DNA of 64,000 bases, taken from Heterohyrax brucei. Taxonomy: Eukaryota; Chordata; Mammalia; Hyracoidea; Procaviidae. The notes below the pieces were generated by a model, which was not told where the DNA came from, did no database searches, and saw only the letters and a list, made by a program, of their open reading frames with translations. How positions within the stretch are numbered: position 1 is the first letter of the stretch; every line of letters begins with the position of its first letter. The DNA lies in assembly GCA_028571685.1 (NCBI GenBank), contig CM053154.1:4067501-4131500 (forward strand), given 5' to 3'. Positions 44,688 through 55,345 of the stretch are shown here, piece by piece. Both the position numbers and the translations under genes were made by a program.

Positions 44688-45590
44688 TGCTTCAGTCCTA
44701 AGAAAGTAACACATGAAGGAAAGTGTTCTCCTCTTCTGAGATGTATGCTGTAATGGTTGGAGGTGAAGCAACTTGGTTTCTGCAGCTGGGTGTCGAGCAG
44801 CCCAGGAAGCGTGCGCGCACACTGGCACACATGCACAGAGCAAGAGAAGAAGTGAGTAGGCAAAACGATGGATCTAGGTGAGGGGTAAAGAACGCTCTTG
44901 GATCTCTTCTTCCAAGTTTTCAGTGGGTTTGAACTTTTTCAAAATAAAAAGTTGGGAAAAGTAGGAAATTCAGAATTAGGGTCATTCTGAATAGTAGACT
45001 GGTTGAAAGCAGAAGCTGTCCTGTGGTGAGAGACCACAGCTGAGTACTGGGGATTCTCCACAAAGCAAAGAACTTCCAAAGAGGCTACTCCACAAGTCAG
45101 AATGCCCTTTTTCCTGGCAGCACCCAGGATGTACTAAGAGGGCCCCTTCCTGTTTGTTTTTGGTTGTTGCTGTGTTTGAGCCCGTTGTTTGCAGAACAGA
45201 GCCCACAGAAGCTTCCAGAGGCTCTGTCACTCATCCCAGGAGGCCAGCTGTCACCTGAAGGTGCAAGGTGCCCTGAGGAGCCTTACCCAAAGCAGACTCT
45301 GGGAGCCATGCCACTGAGGCTGCCTCCGAAGACTGAGAACTTCTAAACGAGTGCCTGCAGCCCTTCCAATGTCTACAGCTTGTTATCCAAACCATCTTCA
45401 GAGCCTTCGCGATACGAGGGAAGACGGAAATGAGAACAGTACACTGACATGCATGGGAAAATAATAAATGAGGCCTAGAGGATAAGACAGTGAGGTGTCT
45501 TGTTTTGATTCAGGGGAAATTTCAGTTTTAGAAAGGTATGCTTCTCCATAACCATGAAGCCATTCAACTCCCACCTCCCGGCTTGAATTC
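44688..45590. other. Single-copy DNA with a short RTE-like scrap
   Basis: TTGTTGCTGTGTTTGAGCCC at 45165-45184 resembles antisense RTE 3' text. No other feature is seen. Confidence 0.3.
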
Positions 45591-45596
45591 CCAGGG

Positions 45597-45975
45597 GTTG
45601 TGGATTAAATTGCATCCCCCCAGATTATCAGTTGAAATACCTAACTCCTACACAGGGAGCTGTAGTCCTAGTTGGAAATTGGAGTGTCTTTGTCGTGTTA
45701 ATGAGGACATATCGGTACAGGGTGTGTCTTAAGTCAATTGCTTTAGACTTCATGCAGAGTGGACCTACAAGCAGGGAAGCACTGTCCGGAAAGACGGATG
45801 TCCTGTGGAGAAGACCAAGGAACCAAGAAACAGAGTTAAAAAGAGCCAAGAACCTGCCCCCAGAGACAAGAAAGAACAGAGCTGAAGAGCCAGTGCCCTG
45901 AATTCCAACCTCTGGCTTCCTGAGCTGAGAGAAAATACATTTATCTTCTTTAGAGCCACTCTCTTGTAGGATTGT
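45597..45975 (+). mobile_element. MaLR/MLT1-like LTR, sense
   Basis: TGTGGATTAAATTGCATCCC at the start, CTAGTTGGAAATTGGAGTGT and GTCTTAAGTCAATTGC in the middle, and a TGAGAGAAAATACATTTATC end. The middle phrase also occurs in the copy at 63199-63838. Confidence 0.6.
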
Positions 45976-46440
45976 CACCTTTCAGTGCTCATCCCTCCTG
46001 CTTTACCTGGGAAATCGGCTATTGCTTCACATGTAACTTGCAATGGCCCCAACTCTTAACACCTGGAAAACTCCTAAGCTTAACAGCAGGAAAATCCCAG
46101 CAGCCGTGGTGCTCAGCTGGCCCGCTCGTGGGTGCTGGGAGGACAGAGAGGGAGCACGGCGTCTTCCGCTCAGAGGGAGGGGAGAAGCTTCTTTCACAGC
46201 CTCCAGTCTGGTTTGGGGGTACATGGCTCCCTACGTCTATAATTTAGGGTGCCTTTCTGGGTCACACCTAGTCTTACTTGGGGATACAGTGCCATACTGG
46301 TGCTCAGGAGACTTAGAAGTTTCCCCGCCGTGCAGCCCAGCTGAGGAAAGTGAAACAAAACCCTTCTGATCTGCAGGCTGTTTGATGTTTTGGTAGTGGT
46401 GCAAATGGATCTGCACAGTGCAGGGTTCGCCGATGAAACT
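45976..46440. other. Single-copy DNA, no feature seen
   Basis: A 108-codon + frame at 46043-46369 has no recognised motif. Confidence 0.3.
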
Positions 46441-46445
46441 GTGAA

Positions 46446-46615
46446 GGAGAGTCCTGGTGGCATTGTGGTTAAGCGCTTGTCTGCTAACCAAAAGGTCAGC
46501 AGTTCGAATCAACCACCCACCGCTTGCTAGCCTTATGGGGCATTTCCGCTCTGTCCTGTAGGGTCTGTATGAATCAGAATGGGCTCAGAGGTGAAGGGCT
46601 TTTGTTTTGTTTTGT
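46446..46615 (+). mobile_element. AfroSINE, sense, near full length
   Basis: GGAGAGTCCTGGTGGCATTG, CTAACCAAAAGGTCAGCAGT, TGGGGCATTTCCGCTCTGTC and TGTATGAATCAGAATGGGCT in order, followed by a TTTTGTTTTGTTTTG tail. Confidence 0.9.
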
Positions 46616-47340
46616 TCTGATCACTTTGGGGTACAAAATTTCATAAGAACTTTCTGTGGTGTCTGGAAGGAAGTTAAGTTTGCCTATTTGAATTATCAGA
46701 ATCTTCCTAAATTTCTCCTTTAAGAGAGAATCACTGTGTTCTCCGACTTCTCACAGCCCTTTCCCCAGTAACTGCAACTCTTGCCTCTTACAAAGTAGAG
46801 ATCTCCTCTCTTCACCCTTATCTGTCAGGCCCATCCGGAAACACTGAGTGATAATGAGTGAGCAGTTTAGGGTGAAACATCTGTATTAAGTTCTCTTGGC
46901 TTTTAGAAGATGTAAAAAAAGAAGAAGAAGAGGAAAGTTTTTCTTTCTCCAAATGCAAATCTTCCCTGGAACACTGTGCCTAATCTCCTACAACTAATTA
47001 ATCTGCTGGAGTTGATGAAATGTTACCTCGGCATTTTTTGTTCCTTGTATACAATTATTGTAACAGTGGTGAATAAATCAATATTCCCAATCCAACTGTA
47101 AAAAACAATCAAGAAAAGCAGTGCTTCTCAGGGAAGAAGGAAAAAAACACCAAGTAATATTTATTAACTCTGTCTCAATCCACAACAGAACTGAACACCA
47201 TTCAAGCATTCTCTGCAAGTGTAATAAGCCAGCCCAGTACATGATGGAGGTGGCACATGCCAATAATTTCACCATTTTACACCGCAGAGTAATTGAAGGA
47301 TTTAATGAGAAACAAACCAATAAAAATAAATAGACCGTGC
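46616..47340. other. Conserved-looking non-coding block, strongest at 46960-47335
   Basis: Long AT-rich, repeat-free text with TAATTAATCTG, ATACAATTATTGTAACAGTG, AATCAATATTCCCAATCC and CCAATAATTTCACC. I judge it among the best candidates in the window for deep conservation, on appearance alone. Confidence 0.4.
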
Positions 47341-48310
47341 TAGAAGAGAGGCTGATCTGAAATGGAAGTTGCTACATCGTGAGTGTAGTTCTCTGTGAGT
47401 GGGTTGACCAAGGGGAAAAATGGGTATGGGGACAACGGGCTCTCACCCACTTTTTTTTCTGAGTGAAAAAGCAATATTTGGTTTCTCCAGATGGAAGTCC
47501 TGGTGGGAGGAACTCTTAGTCTCGGGATGGGCATCAGGATGCCCCCACTGGCCTCTGTGCCCTACTCCTGTGCACAGCCAGCAGGACAGCCCCTGTGCTG
47601 GGGGCAGGCCATGCAGGATCCACCGGGACCCCCAGAGGAGGGCTGCGGTCCCCATGTGGCTGTCCCCATGGGGCGTTTGATAAGCACTGCCCAGTCAGCA
47701 TGTCCTGGAGGTTCTTGGCTGGAAGGGTGCCGAGGGTCTCTGTCTCCCAGGGTGCCAGGCACGGGCACGCATCTGCTCCCTGAGTAACTGCAGTCTGAGA
47801 GAGCAGCTGCAGTCTCCGTAACTGCTGACTTGGTCCCTGTTCATTGGACAAACAAGGACTGAGCTTGACTTTGCACCCTCCTCTGTGCCTGGGGCTTCCA
47901 AGGTGACCAAGGCCTGAGTCCTGCCCAAACTCTCCTGGTGGAGGGCAGGGAAGGAGTATCCATCCTGTTGGGGTTTGTGGAGCCATTGAGAAGATCCCCT
48001 GACCATGTGGCAGAGAGCTCGAGAACGCTGCTGGGAGAAGGAGTGAAGGGCAAGGGGGACAGGACATGCCCGGGCACAAGGCCCAGGCACAGTCTCAGCT
48101 GCGGAGGAAGCGCTCCAGGAATTTGGTGGTCCGCTGCGGGAGCTCCTGGTGTGAGCCATCTGTTCCCAGGAAGGAATGAGGGGGCATGGGAACCCTGGGA
48201 GCTGAGGGGAGAAAGTTGGGCTGTCCCTGAGGGCACTCAGACGGTCCAAAGATCTCAGAAGGCTCTGGGTCTTGGAAGGAAGAAATGCCTGAAGGGAAAA
48301 TCTCCCCTCT
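47341..48310. other. GC-rich single-copy DNA with an old repeat at about 47840-47945
   Basis: GTGCCTGGGGCTTCCAAGGT and GAGTCCTGCCCAAACTCTCC resemble the MIR/L2 'cagtccctgccctcaagg' region. Frames of about 180 codons on the minus strand reflect composition and have no domain. Confidence 0.35.
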
Positions 48311-48315
48311 GTGCT

Positions 48316-48474
48316 CAGGTGTGGTGTGCACAGGTATGGTGTGCACAGGTGTGGTGTGCACAGGTGTGGTGTGCACAGGTGTGGTGTGCACAGGTGTGGT
48401 GTGCACAGGTGTGGTGTGCACAGGTGTGGTGTGCACAGGTGTGGTGTGCACAGATGTGGTGTGCACAGGTGTGG
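48316..48474 (+). repeat. 15-bp minisatellite, ten full copies plus a partial
   Basis: The unit CAGGTGTGGTGTGCA repeats without indels from 48316. Copy 2 (48331) and copy 10 (48451) each differ at one base. Since 15 is divisible by three, frames on both strands stay open and spell repeated pentapeptides (CTGVV on the + strand). Each perfect unit holds one CAGGTG E-box and one palindrome, TGCA. Confidence 0.95.
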
Positions 48475-48517
48475 AACGGCAGAGTGTGAGCCTGCCGGAT
48501 TGGTTTGTCCTTTCCTT

Positions 48518-48537
48518 CAAGTGTGTGTGTGTGTGTT
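48518..48537. repeat. Short (GT)n
   Basis: GTGTGTGTGTGTGTG close to the 15-bp array. Confidence 0.8.
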
Positions 48538-48934
48538 GTGGGGTGGACTTGTCCAGATGCGCCAGACCAGCAAGGAGAGAGGCCCTGGGCTAAGGGAGCA
48601 GTGTGGCACTGCTCCTAGCCAGGCTGCTTCTCTGCAGTTGGGATGGCTTTGGAAGGTCACTCTTTCAACTTTTCCAAAGGTACAGCTTGGTAGCCCATTT
48701 GTTCCTCTGTGCTCACAAAAAAATGCCAACTTGGACTGTCTTCTTAAAACTCTCATCAGGAAATGCTGCTTTGTGGTGGTTTCTTTCAGAGATACTGTCT
48801 GAGTGCCTGCTTTGGTATCTCTTCGCAGAAGCACAACTGAACACCCTCCTTGACTGTAATGAGTTATTGCTGCATGTGAGCCCTGCAGGCGAGGGTGAAG
48901 TGATCCCAGACGGCGACCAAGAGGTTATGTGGTC

Positions 48935-48992
48935 CTGTAGTGGGCAAGTGGGGCTCTGTAGTGGGCATCTGGGGTTCTAGAGTGGGCAGGGC
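48935..48992 (+). repeat. 21-bp tandem repeat, about 2.7 copies
   Basis: Copies start at 48935, 48956 and 48977. They share CTGTAGTGGGCA and then GGGGCT or GGGGTT. Confidence 0.7.
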
Positions 48993-49051
48993 CTGGCCCT
49001 GGGCCCACGTCTCTGCAGAGCTCTCGGGAGAGTGCTAAGGAACACTTGTGC

Positions 49052-49245
49052 CATTGTTAGGTGGCGCTGAGTTGGTTCTGACTCAAAGCGACCCTCATTT
49101 ACTGCAGAATAAACACCTCCAGGTCCGGCGCCAAGTCCACAGTTGCTGTTATGCTTGAGCCCATGACCACAGTCACGGGATCTATGCAGCTTTTTGAGGG
49201 CCTTCCTCTTTTTGGCTCTCTCTCTAAGGAACCTGGAGTATGTTA
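49052..49245 (-). mobile_element. RTE LINE 3' end, antisense
   Basis: TTGTTAGGTGGCGCTGAGTT, ACAGTTGCTGTTATGCTTGA and TTTTTGAGGGCCTTCCTCTT follow the antisense 3' order. Confidence 0.78.
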
Positions 49246-49673
49246 GTTCTAGACAGCTCACGTGAGTGGGGGCTATGTCTGGGACACTGTTAATAGGACG
49301 GCTCTGTTCACATCACTTAGAGGGACTGGGAGAGCTATGGGGTCCCTAACCCTGAAGACTTCATCACTCAGCTCTTGAGCTGAGAACTGGCATCCTATGA
49401 GGCCTTTACCAGTTAGAGGTTTGAGGAAGTAAAGTGGAAGTCCTGACATGCCCAAAATCTATCGAGGAGAATCTTCCGGAGTAACTGGTGCTCTCTCTGG
49501 CCACTGCCTCACCACACAACTGCGGAGCCTCCCTTCTGCCCCTGAAGCTCCAATCCCAGTGGCCGGCAGGGCACTGTAGCTGGGCAACGCTAGGACTGGG
49601 TGAAGTGTTTCCTGTAGGTGCTAACACTCTCCTTCAAGAAAATTTCCAAAACAGAATTAAGAAATGTATACAT
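49246..49673. other. Unassigned DNA between two RTE fragments
   Basis: No family recognised. It may be a separate insertion or host DNA dividing two independent RTE copies. Confidence 0.3.
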
Positions 49674-49885
49674 ACAGCCACTGTGTCAGTTCACATCACT
49701 GAGGATCTCCCTCTCTTTTGCTGACCCTCCACTTCGCCAATCATGATGTCTGTCTACAGGGACTGATCCCTCCTGATGACATGGCCACAGTATGTGAGAC
49801 AAAGTCTCACCATCCTTGCTTCTAAGGAGCATTCTGGCTGTACTTTGTCAACAGATTTGTTGGTTCTTTTGCAGTCCATGGATTA
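49674..49885 (-). mobile_element. RTE LINE fragment, antisense
   Basis: AGCCACTGTGTCAGTTCACA, GGGACTGATCCCTCCTGATG, ACAAAGTCTCACCATCCTTG and GCAGTCCATGG appear in antisense order. It overlaps the consensus region of the fragment at 49052-49245, so two copies or a duplication are involved. Confidence 0.8.
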
Positions 49886-50004
49886 TTAAAGAGTCTTTGC
49901 TCTGACACCTAGTGCAGAGCCAACTTTAAGCTCATTGTGGAGATTGGCTCACCCTTCTTCAGATAGATGAGTCAGGAGAGCTCACAAGCAGGTTTCCCCA
50001 GTAT

Positions 50005-50290
50005 CAAGGATTAAATTTTGTCCCCCAAGAGTGTGTGTATCAGTTTACCTGGCCCATGATTCCCAGTATTGTGCGGCTGTCCTCCATTTTGTGATTTTCC
50101 TATGTTGTAAACTCTGCCTGTGGTTAACAGGGCAAGATTGGTTTATGTTAAACAGCATTTGAGTGGGACTGGTCCTAACTTTACCCAGGTCCCCTCCCTG
50201 ATCCAGTGTAAAGGGAATTTCCCTGGGGTGTGGCTTGTACCACGTTTCATCCTACAAAAGACAAAGGGGAAGAGAAGAAAGCAGTGTGGT
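50005..50290 (+). mobile_element. LTR-like repeat, sense, truncated
   Basis: ATTAAATTTTGTCCCCCAAG, GGCCCATGATTCCCAGTATT, CTGTCCTCCATTTTGTGATT and GGGAATTTCCCTGGGGTGTG form a recognisable afrotherian LTR-like order. The expected 3' part is missing. Confidence 0.65.
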
Positions 50291-50664
50291 CTCAGGTTCA
50301 CTGTTAATAAATGTGGTGGGTTTATTCTTAGGCACATGCCTGGATGTTTTCACAGTGGACATGTGGAGCAGAGCACAAAACCATGGACATCCCAGCGTGG
50401 GGTAAGCTGATTGTCCCCACCAGGCAGGTCCGTGTGTGCTTCCCATCCTGCTGCCAGCCAATGGCCCGCCTCTTCAGTCATAAAACATCCAGAAACTCTC
50501 TTTTTTGTGTGGAGATTCAGGGCATTAAAACACACGGAGGGCTGGATTCTGTTGGCACGTGAGCCGATAAGCAATCTGCTACAGCATTCTCGAGAAGACG
50601 AGATTTGAAAAGAGAAGAAATGGAGAAGGACCCTGTCAGTGAGTGGTGGTCAGGGTGGCCGGGG

Positions 50665-50788
50665 CAGCAATGTGGGCAGGGACTGGAGACCCTGATGCCC
50701 AGCAGCCCCACCATTGCCACTGTCAGGACCTTGAACACGTGACTTAGCTTCTTGGATCCTTGATTTCCTCAAAAAGAGAAATTAACAC
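50665..50788 (+). repeat. Probable MIR
   Basis: CACGTGACTTAGCTTCTTGG then ATTTCCTCAAAAAGAGAAAT mirrors the MIR 'gacttaacctctctgagcctcagtttcctcatctgtaaaat' order. Confidence 0.5.
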
Positions 50789-50789
50789 T

Positions 50790-50990
50790 GTTAGAGATTG
50801 GATTGCATTCTCCAAAAGGGTGTGTTGAAGTCCCAACCCAGTACCTGTGAACTTGATCTCACTTGGAAATTGGGTCTTAGAGAATATTATCAGTTAATGT
50901 GAGGTCATACCAGAAGCAGGAGGAGTCTAATCCCATGTGAGCAGTGGCCTTATAAAGGAGGAGAAGAGACACCTGAGTATAATTAATGAC
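50790..50990 (+). mobile_element. MLT1-like LTR, sense, 5' part
   Basis: GGATTGCATTCTCCAAAAGG, GTTGAAGTCCCAACCCAGTA, TTGGAAATTGGGTCTTAGAG and GCAGTGGCCTTATAAAGG match MLT1 in order. The 3' part is absent. Confidence 0.78.
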
Positions 50991-51850
50991 ATTGTCCTTG
51001 CAGCTGGCACTCACTGGCACTCAGTGCTGTGGTTCATGACTGTCACTAGTCCAGGCTGAGGAAGGGTAGGCTGGCTGGGACTTTGGAGGTGCGTGGTAGA
51101 GTAGGGCCTCAGGCTGACCTGCCACCACCTGGGGCTGTGCTGTCCCCTCCTTGTGTCGCAGGACCAGACTATCTAAGGGCCCTCCTAGCACTGTGATTCT
51201 TCAGTGTCCTATGAGGTTGGTTTGAGCAGAATGCTGACTTCTTTGTGAAATGGTCTTACACGCTGTGCCCACAGCCTGAAGGGCGGGTCATTTACCGGCT
51301 GTTAAAGCGCTCGGCTCACGGCTCACCACCCCTGACCTCTGCAGCTGTGTGCTGTCACAGGGCACTTGGTTTTCATCAGAACGTCCTGAGCTGTCTCAGA
51401 GCTTCAAATGTTTGAATCCAGAGCTTTCTTCTGGACCACGGCATGAAGGATGCCCAAACATCTTTCCAGTTCTTGGGTGAAATGCACAGATGCTGATTAA
51501 AAGCATTCTTTGCTGACACTACAAGTCATTCGCACACCCCCTCCGCCTCTCTTTGGAGCCAAGTAAATCATTCCAGATCTCCTTTCGTACAGAAGGGAAT
51601 GCTGAGCAGCCTCGCTGGGGACCAGCCCCTGAGAACTCTGTGGCTTGCCTTCCCAGCTCCGGTTGTGAGGAAGGCTTCACATGAAGGGCACCTTTAGGGT
51701 GCTATACTCAGAGCCCACCTAACCAAACAGACAATTCAGTCAGTCAGGCATCAATAGCCATTCAGTGAACTCTGGGTATAGGGTCTTGTGGGTGGGTGGT
51801 GAGTTTGTTGATTAATTTACTGAATACAGGGCTTTGCTAGCTGCTTCTCT
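50991..51850. other. Single-copy DNA, no feature seen
   Basis: No repeat or domain is recognised. Confidence 0.3.
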
Positions 51851-52395
51851 TAGGCTGGGGTCTCTAGAGAACCGAAATCACTGAAGCATGTGTATGCATG
51901 TGTGTGTACATATATGTATATAGAGACGAACATACATATAAATTATAGAGGCAGACAGACAGACAGACAGAGACAGAGCCTCAAAGACAGGAGAGAGAGA
52001 GATTTATCTCAAGGACGTGGCTCATGTAGCTGTAGAGACTGGCAAGTCCAAAGTCTGGGTCAAGCTGGAGGCTTCTTGTAACTCACGTGGCTGCAGACCG
52101 ATGATTTCCAGATCAGCAGACGGTACAGCAGGCAACCGACTCGAGCCCCAAGAACCGGAGGTCAGACGATGACAAGTCAGACGCAGGATTCAGAGCATGA
52201 AAGCAAGCTTTGCCAGGATATTCACATAGATGCTAGAAGCAGGCCACACACCCTGGGAAACACCCCTTGCCATGGATTGGCTCAGCACATTAGATCACGT
52301 CAGGAGGGTGACTACATAGTTATGTGACTGTAAATCCACCGAGAATCAGGCCCAGACGAGGTGGCACCCAGCCATAACCTTCATAGTGCTGCAGT
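51851..52395 (+). repeat. Unidentified LTR-like repeat, copy 2, with internal microsatellite
   Basis: It is homologous in order to 42941-43440 (GGCTCATGTAGCTGTAGAGA, AGGTCAGACGATGACAAGTC, GATCACGTCAGGAGGGTGAC). A TA/GT and (CAGA)n tract at 51885-51980 lies inside. It opens TAGGCTGGGGTCTCTAGAGA. Confidence 0.58.
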
Positions 52396-52787
52396 GAAGG
52401 CTGGAGGAGAACAGTTCTCATGCTTGTGTCTGTCTGTCATTTGCCTATGGACCCAGAGTGACAGGTACGATCGGTTCTTGGAGTATGTGATTTTTCGCTC
52501 TATGTTTTCCACAAAACTTAGTTTTCTCATTAGTTAAGAAAACAGATCACCCTTAAAAACTTGTTGTCCTTTTAGTAAGCTAACATGTGTGAAGTTCCCA
52601 GTAACTGCTTGCTGCCTGCGATGAAAGGAACTCACAGGGAGATGTCACTGTTCCCAAGAGGGGACTGCCAAGCCGAGTTCTAGGATCTCTGGCTGGCACT
52701 CACCTCCTCTGGCTGCTTTTAGACCTTCTGCAGCCCCTTTGTCCACTACGCATCTGTTGCTGTGTGTCTGTTGCCTGCATGCGCGGT
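52396..52787. other. Single-copy DNA, no feature seen
   Basis: No feature is recognised. Confidence 0.3.
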
Positions 52788-53395
52788 TTGCATGGTGCTG
52801 TAACACTGAAAGCTATGCCGTTGATGTTTCAAATACCAAGAGGGTCACCTATGGTGGACAGGCTTCAGCAGAGTTTCCAGACTAAGAAAGACTAGGAAGA
52901 AAGGCCTGGATACTTCCAAAGATCAATCAATGGAAGCGTTATGGATCGCAGGAGAGCATCGTCCTTGTTACTTGCTTTGGGCATGCCATCGAAAACAAAA
53001 AACGAAACAACAAAACCAAACCAAACCACTGCCGTTGAGTTGGTTCTGACTCATAGCAGTCTGACAGGACAAATTTGAACTGCCCCACAGTGTTCCCAAG
53101 GACCACCTGGTGGATTCCAACCACCAGCTTTTTGGTTATCAGCCATAGCTGTAAACCACTGTGCCACCAGAGTTTCTGGCCACGCCACGAGGAGGGTTCA
53201 GCTTCCGGAGGACCTCATGTCTGGCAAAGCAGAGGCTTCGGCAGGCGAAGGGGACCCTCTGAGAGATGGAGCAGCACAGTGGCCTCTCTGTGGACTTGAA
53301 CACGCTGGTGACCGTGACAATGATGCAGCAGCAGGCAGCATGTCACTCTGTCATACGAAAGGGCATCGTGAGCTGGAGTTAACTCAGTGGCTGCT
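52788..53395 (+). mobile_element. Internally deleted RTE derivative, copy 1, carrying an AfroSINE
   Basis: The left part (GGTGCTGTAACACTGAAAGC, GGGTCACCTATGGTGGACAG, TTTCCAGACTAAGAAAGACT) resembles the RTE 5' region. The right part (GGAGGACCTCATGTCTGGCA, GACCCTCTGAGAGATGG) is RTE 3' region. The coding body between them is absent. An antisense AfroSINE lies at 52993-53180. Confidence 0.6.
52993..53180 (-). mobile_element. AfroSINE, antisense, full length
   Basis: An A-rich tail (AACAAAACCAAACCAAACCA) is followed by GAGTTGGTTCTGACTCATAG, GAACTGCCCCACAGTGTTCC, GGTGGATTCCAACCACC and AACCACTGTGCCACCAGAGT. An imperfect direct repeat (CATGCCATCGA at 52982, CACGCCACGA at 53181) may be the target-site duplication. 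Confidence 0.9.
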
Positions 53396-53400
53396 CTCTG

Positions 53401-54450
53401 ACCACCTCTGTCCCTATCTTGGGGAGGAAGTGGAATGAGGCACTTGACGGAGGACAGTCACTGCCTCCGGTCCCTTGTCGGTTTCATGGAAGCTTCCAGA
53501 GCTCCCTGACTGCCTGTAGAGGGGCCTCTGTGGGAAGGGGCACTGGCAGGATCAGTGGCCAACCCAAACCCAGTGGGCTGCGGTCACAACAGAGTCTCCA
53601 GTGAGGACAGACCTGCGGGCAGCACGGCTGTCAGAACCTGCCATGTGGGGCCAACCCAGGAGGGATTTAAACTCAAATTTCCTGCCAGGTTTCAGAGAGT
53701 GAGCTAATTTCCTCCTTTCCTGTTTGGTCCTCGGCTCAGCGAGGCCGCTTACATGGGCATCTGTGGACCCAACGGAGGAGGCAGCCCTGCCCGTGAAGGT
53801 GATCGATGCACTAATGGGGACTTCACAGCAGGTTTCTGATGAAGCAAACCCACTTCTGACTGAGCTGGGTGAGGGCTGCTGGGAGGAAGCTCCCAAATAC
53901 ATCCTCGGAAGTAGATCCGGGAGAATCACATTCTGCCTGTCATTGATCTTTGGCTTTTTCAAGGAAAAGGAAATTAGCAGCTAGCATGTGGTTTTCCTGA
54001 GAAAAGCCATAACTTTCCGCTCAGGAGAACCAGGGGCCTGCGGTGGCGGCTCCGCCAGGAAAACGGGGCTGAAACTTAGTAGAGAAGGTTGCAGGCTGAC
54101 AGAAGTGGGGACACCAGGCACAACCTCCAACAGGGGGAAGAGCTGGTCCCCTGACTGCCTGTTCTGCAGAGAGGACAGCCACCCCTGGCCTGGGCGTCCG
54201 GCTCTCACACAACCCATGCATATCTGCTGGAAAGGGCACCAGAGCTGCAGGTCCGTCTCAGACTGTCCATGCCACCAACATAGACACAGCTCTCTGCCCA
54301 CACCACGTGCCAAAGGAAAATGATTTATTTAAAAACACATAGGTGTGTTGAAATCACACTTGAGACTATCTGATATCAACCTGTGGTTCTGCCCTTCCCA
54401 GGAAGAAGGACCATATTACTAGAGGTAATTAACATCTCCTGCATCAAGAA
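53401..54450. other. Single-copy DNA, no gene recognised
   Basis: Frames of 110-136 codons on both strands lack domains. Confidence 0.3.
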
Positions 54451-54513
54451 GATGTGTGTGTGCGTGTGTGTGTGTGCGTGTGTGTGTGCGTGTGTGTGTG
54501 TGTGTGTGTGTAT
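54451..54513. repeat. (GT)n microsatellite
   Basis: GTGTGTGTGTGTGTGTGTGT units with GC interruptions, directly next to the 3' end of an antisense SINE and likely grown from its tail. Confidence 0.92.
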
Positions 54514-54669
54514 GTTGGGTGCCATCAGGTCGATTCTGACTCATAGCCTCCCTATAGGATAGAGAAGAACTGCCTCATAGGGTTGTCCTGTCTCTTATCT
54601 TTATGGAAGAACTCTGTCCTACAGCTTGCTGTCAATCAGAATTGATTTGATGGTAACAGGTTTGGTTTC
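54514..54669. mobile_element. Two AfroSINE segments in inverted orientation (foldback)
   Basis: 54514-54608 is antisense (GTCGATTCTGACTCATAGCC, CTATAGGATAGAGAAGAACT, TTATCTTTATGGAAGA). 54609-54669 is sense (CTCTGTCCTACAGCTTGCTG, ATCAGAATTGATTTGATGGT, AACAGGTTTGGTTT). The two arms are complementary over much of their length and could fold. Confidence 0.72.
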
Positions 54670-54670
54670 A

Positions 54671-55230
54671 TACAAAGTCTGACAAGTAAGTCCATGAACT
54701 TAATTGTTTTAAGTGCCACATACGTCATTGATGAGTATCACCATGGTCACCTTTTAAGTGTTAGCCTTGGGAAGCTACACACCGGCGCCAGGACCTAGTA
54801 CACTTTTCAGAGCAATTTTGGAATTCTTTCTGTAACAGCCATTGTGCATGGTGTGACCCAGTTTGTGATCTTAATTGTCTAGTTGTCTATGAAGGAGTTC
54901 TTTTTGCCAGTAAACAAATAACTATTGGAACACCCTCTTTACTCACCTGATCTGACACCCAGTGATTTTCTCTTTACCTAAAGATAAAAGAAATATTCAA
55001 TTGAAGACATTTGGATGACATTCAGGACATCAAGAGTAATATGATGACAGCTCTGATGGTCATTTCAGAAAAAGAGTTCTAAAATTGCTTTGAAGGTTGG
55101 ACTAGGCGCTAGCATCAGTGCATAGCTTCTCATGGAGAGTACTTCGAAGGTGAACACAGTGATATTCAGCTATGAGGTATATAGCACTTTTTCTAGGATG
55201 AGTTCATGAAATAAAGTGTCAGAGCTCATA
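54671..55230 (+). mobile_element. Short mariner-type DNA transposon bounded by TA
   Basis: Inverted terminal repeats at 54673-54700 and 55200-55228 share TCTGACA near the tips and CATGAACT inside. They are flanked by TA at 54671-54672 and 55229-55230, the mariner target duplication. The + strand at 54940-54969 encodes YSPDLTPSDF, which contains the third catalytic Asp of mariner transposases. A stop follows soon after, and the total of about 556 bases against about 1.3 kb for an intact mariner shows internal deletion. Confidence 0.87.
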
Positions 55231-55345
55231 CGTATGCAGATGTATTTAAACATACAAGTATATATGCAAAGATACGTAGACACATGCATATATCTGTGTG
55301 TGTAGACACCCACACCCACATCCACACCCAAGTCCACACATTTCC
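55231..55345. repeat. TA/CA-rich low-complexity tract
   Basis: Units such as ATATATGCAAAGATACGTAG and CACCCACACCCACATCCACA directly follow the mariner element. Confidence 0.7.

Noticed and set aside
48316..48474. CRISPR-like array
   Set aside because: The units are contiguous without spacers, and the context is mammalian. It is a minisatellite.
48285..48593. Repeated pentapeptide proteins encoded by the 15-bp array
   Set aside because: A 15-base unit keeps all stop-free frames open automatically. Both strands show it, and nothing indicates expression.
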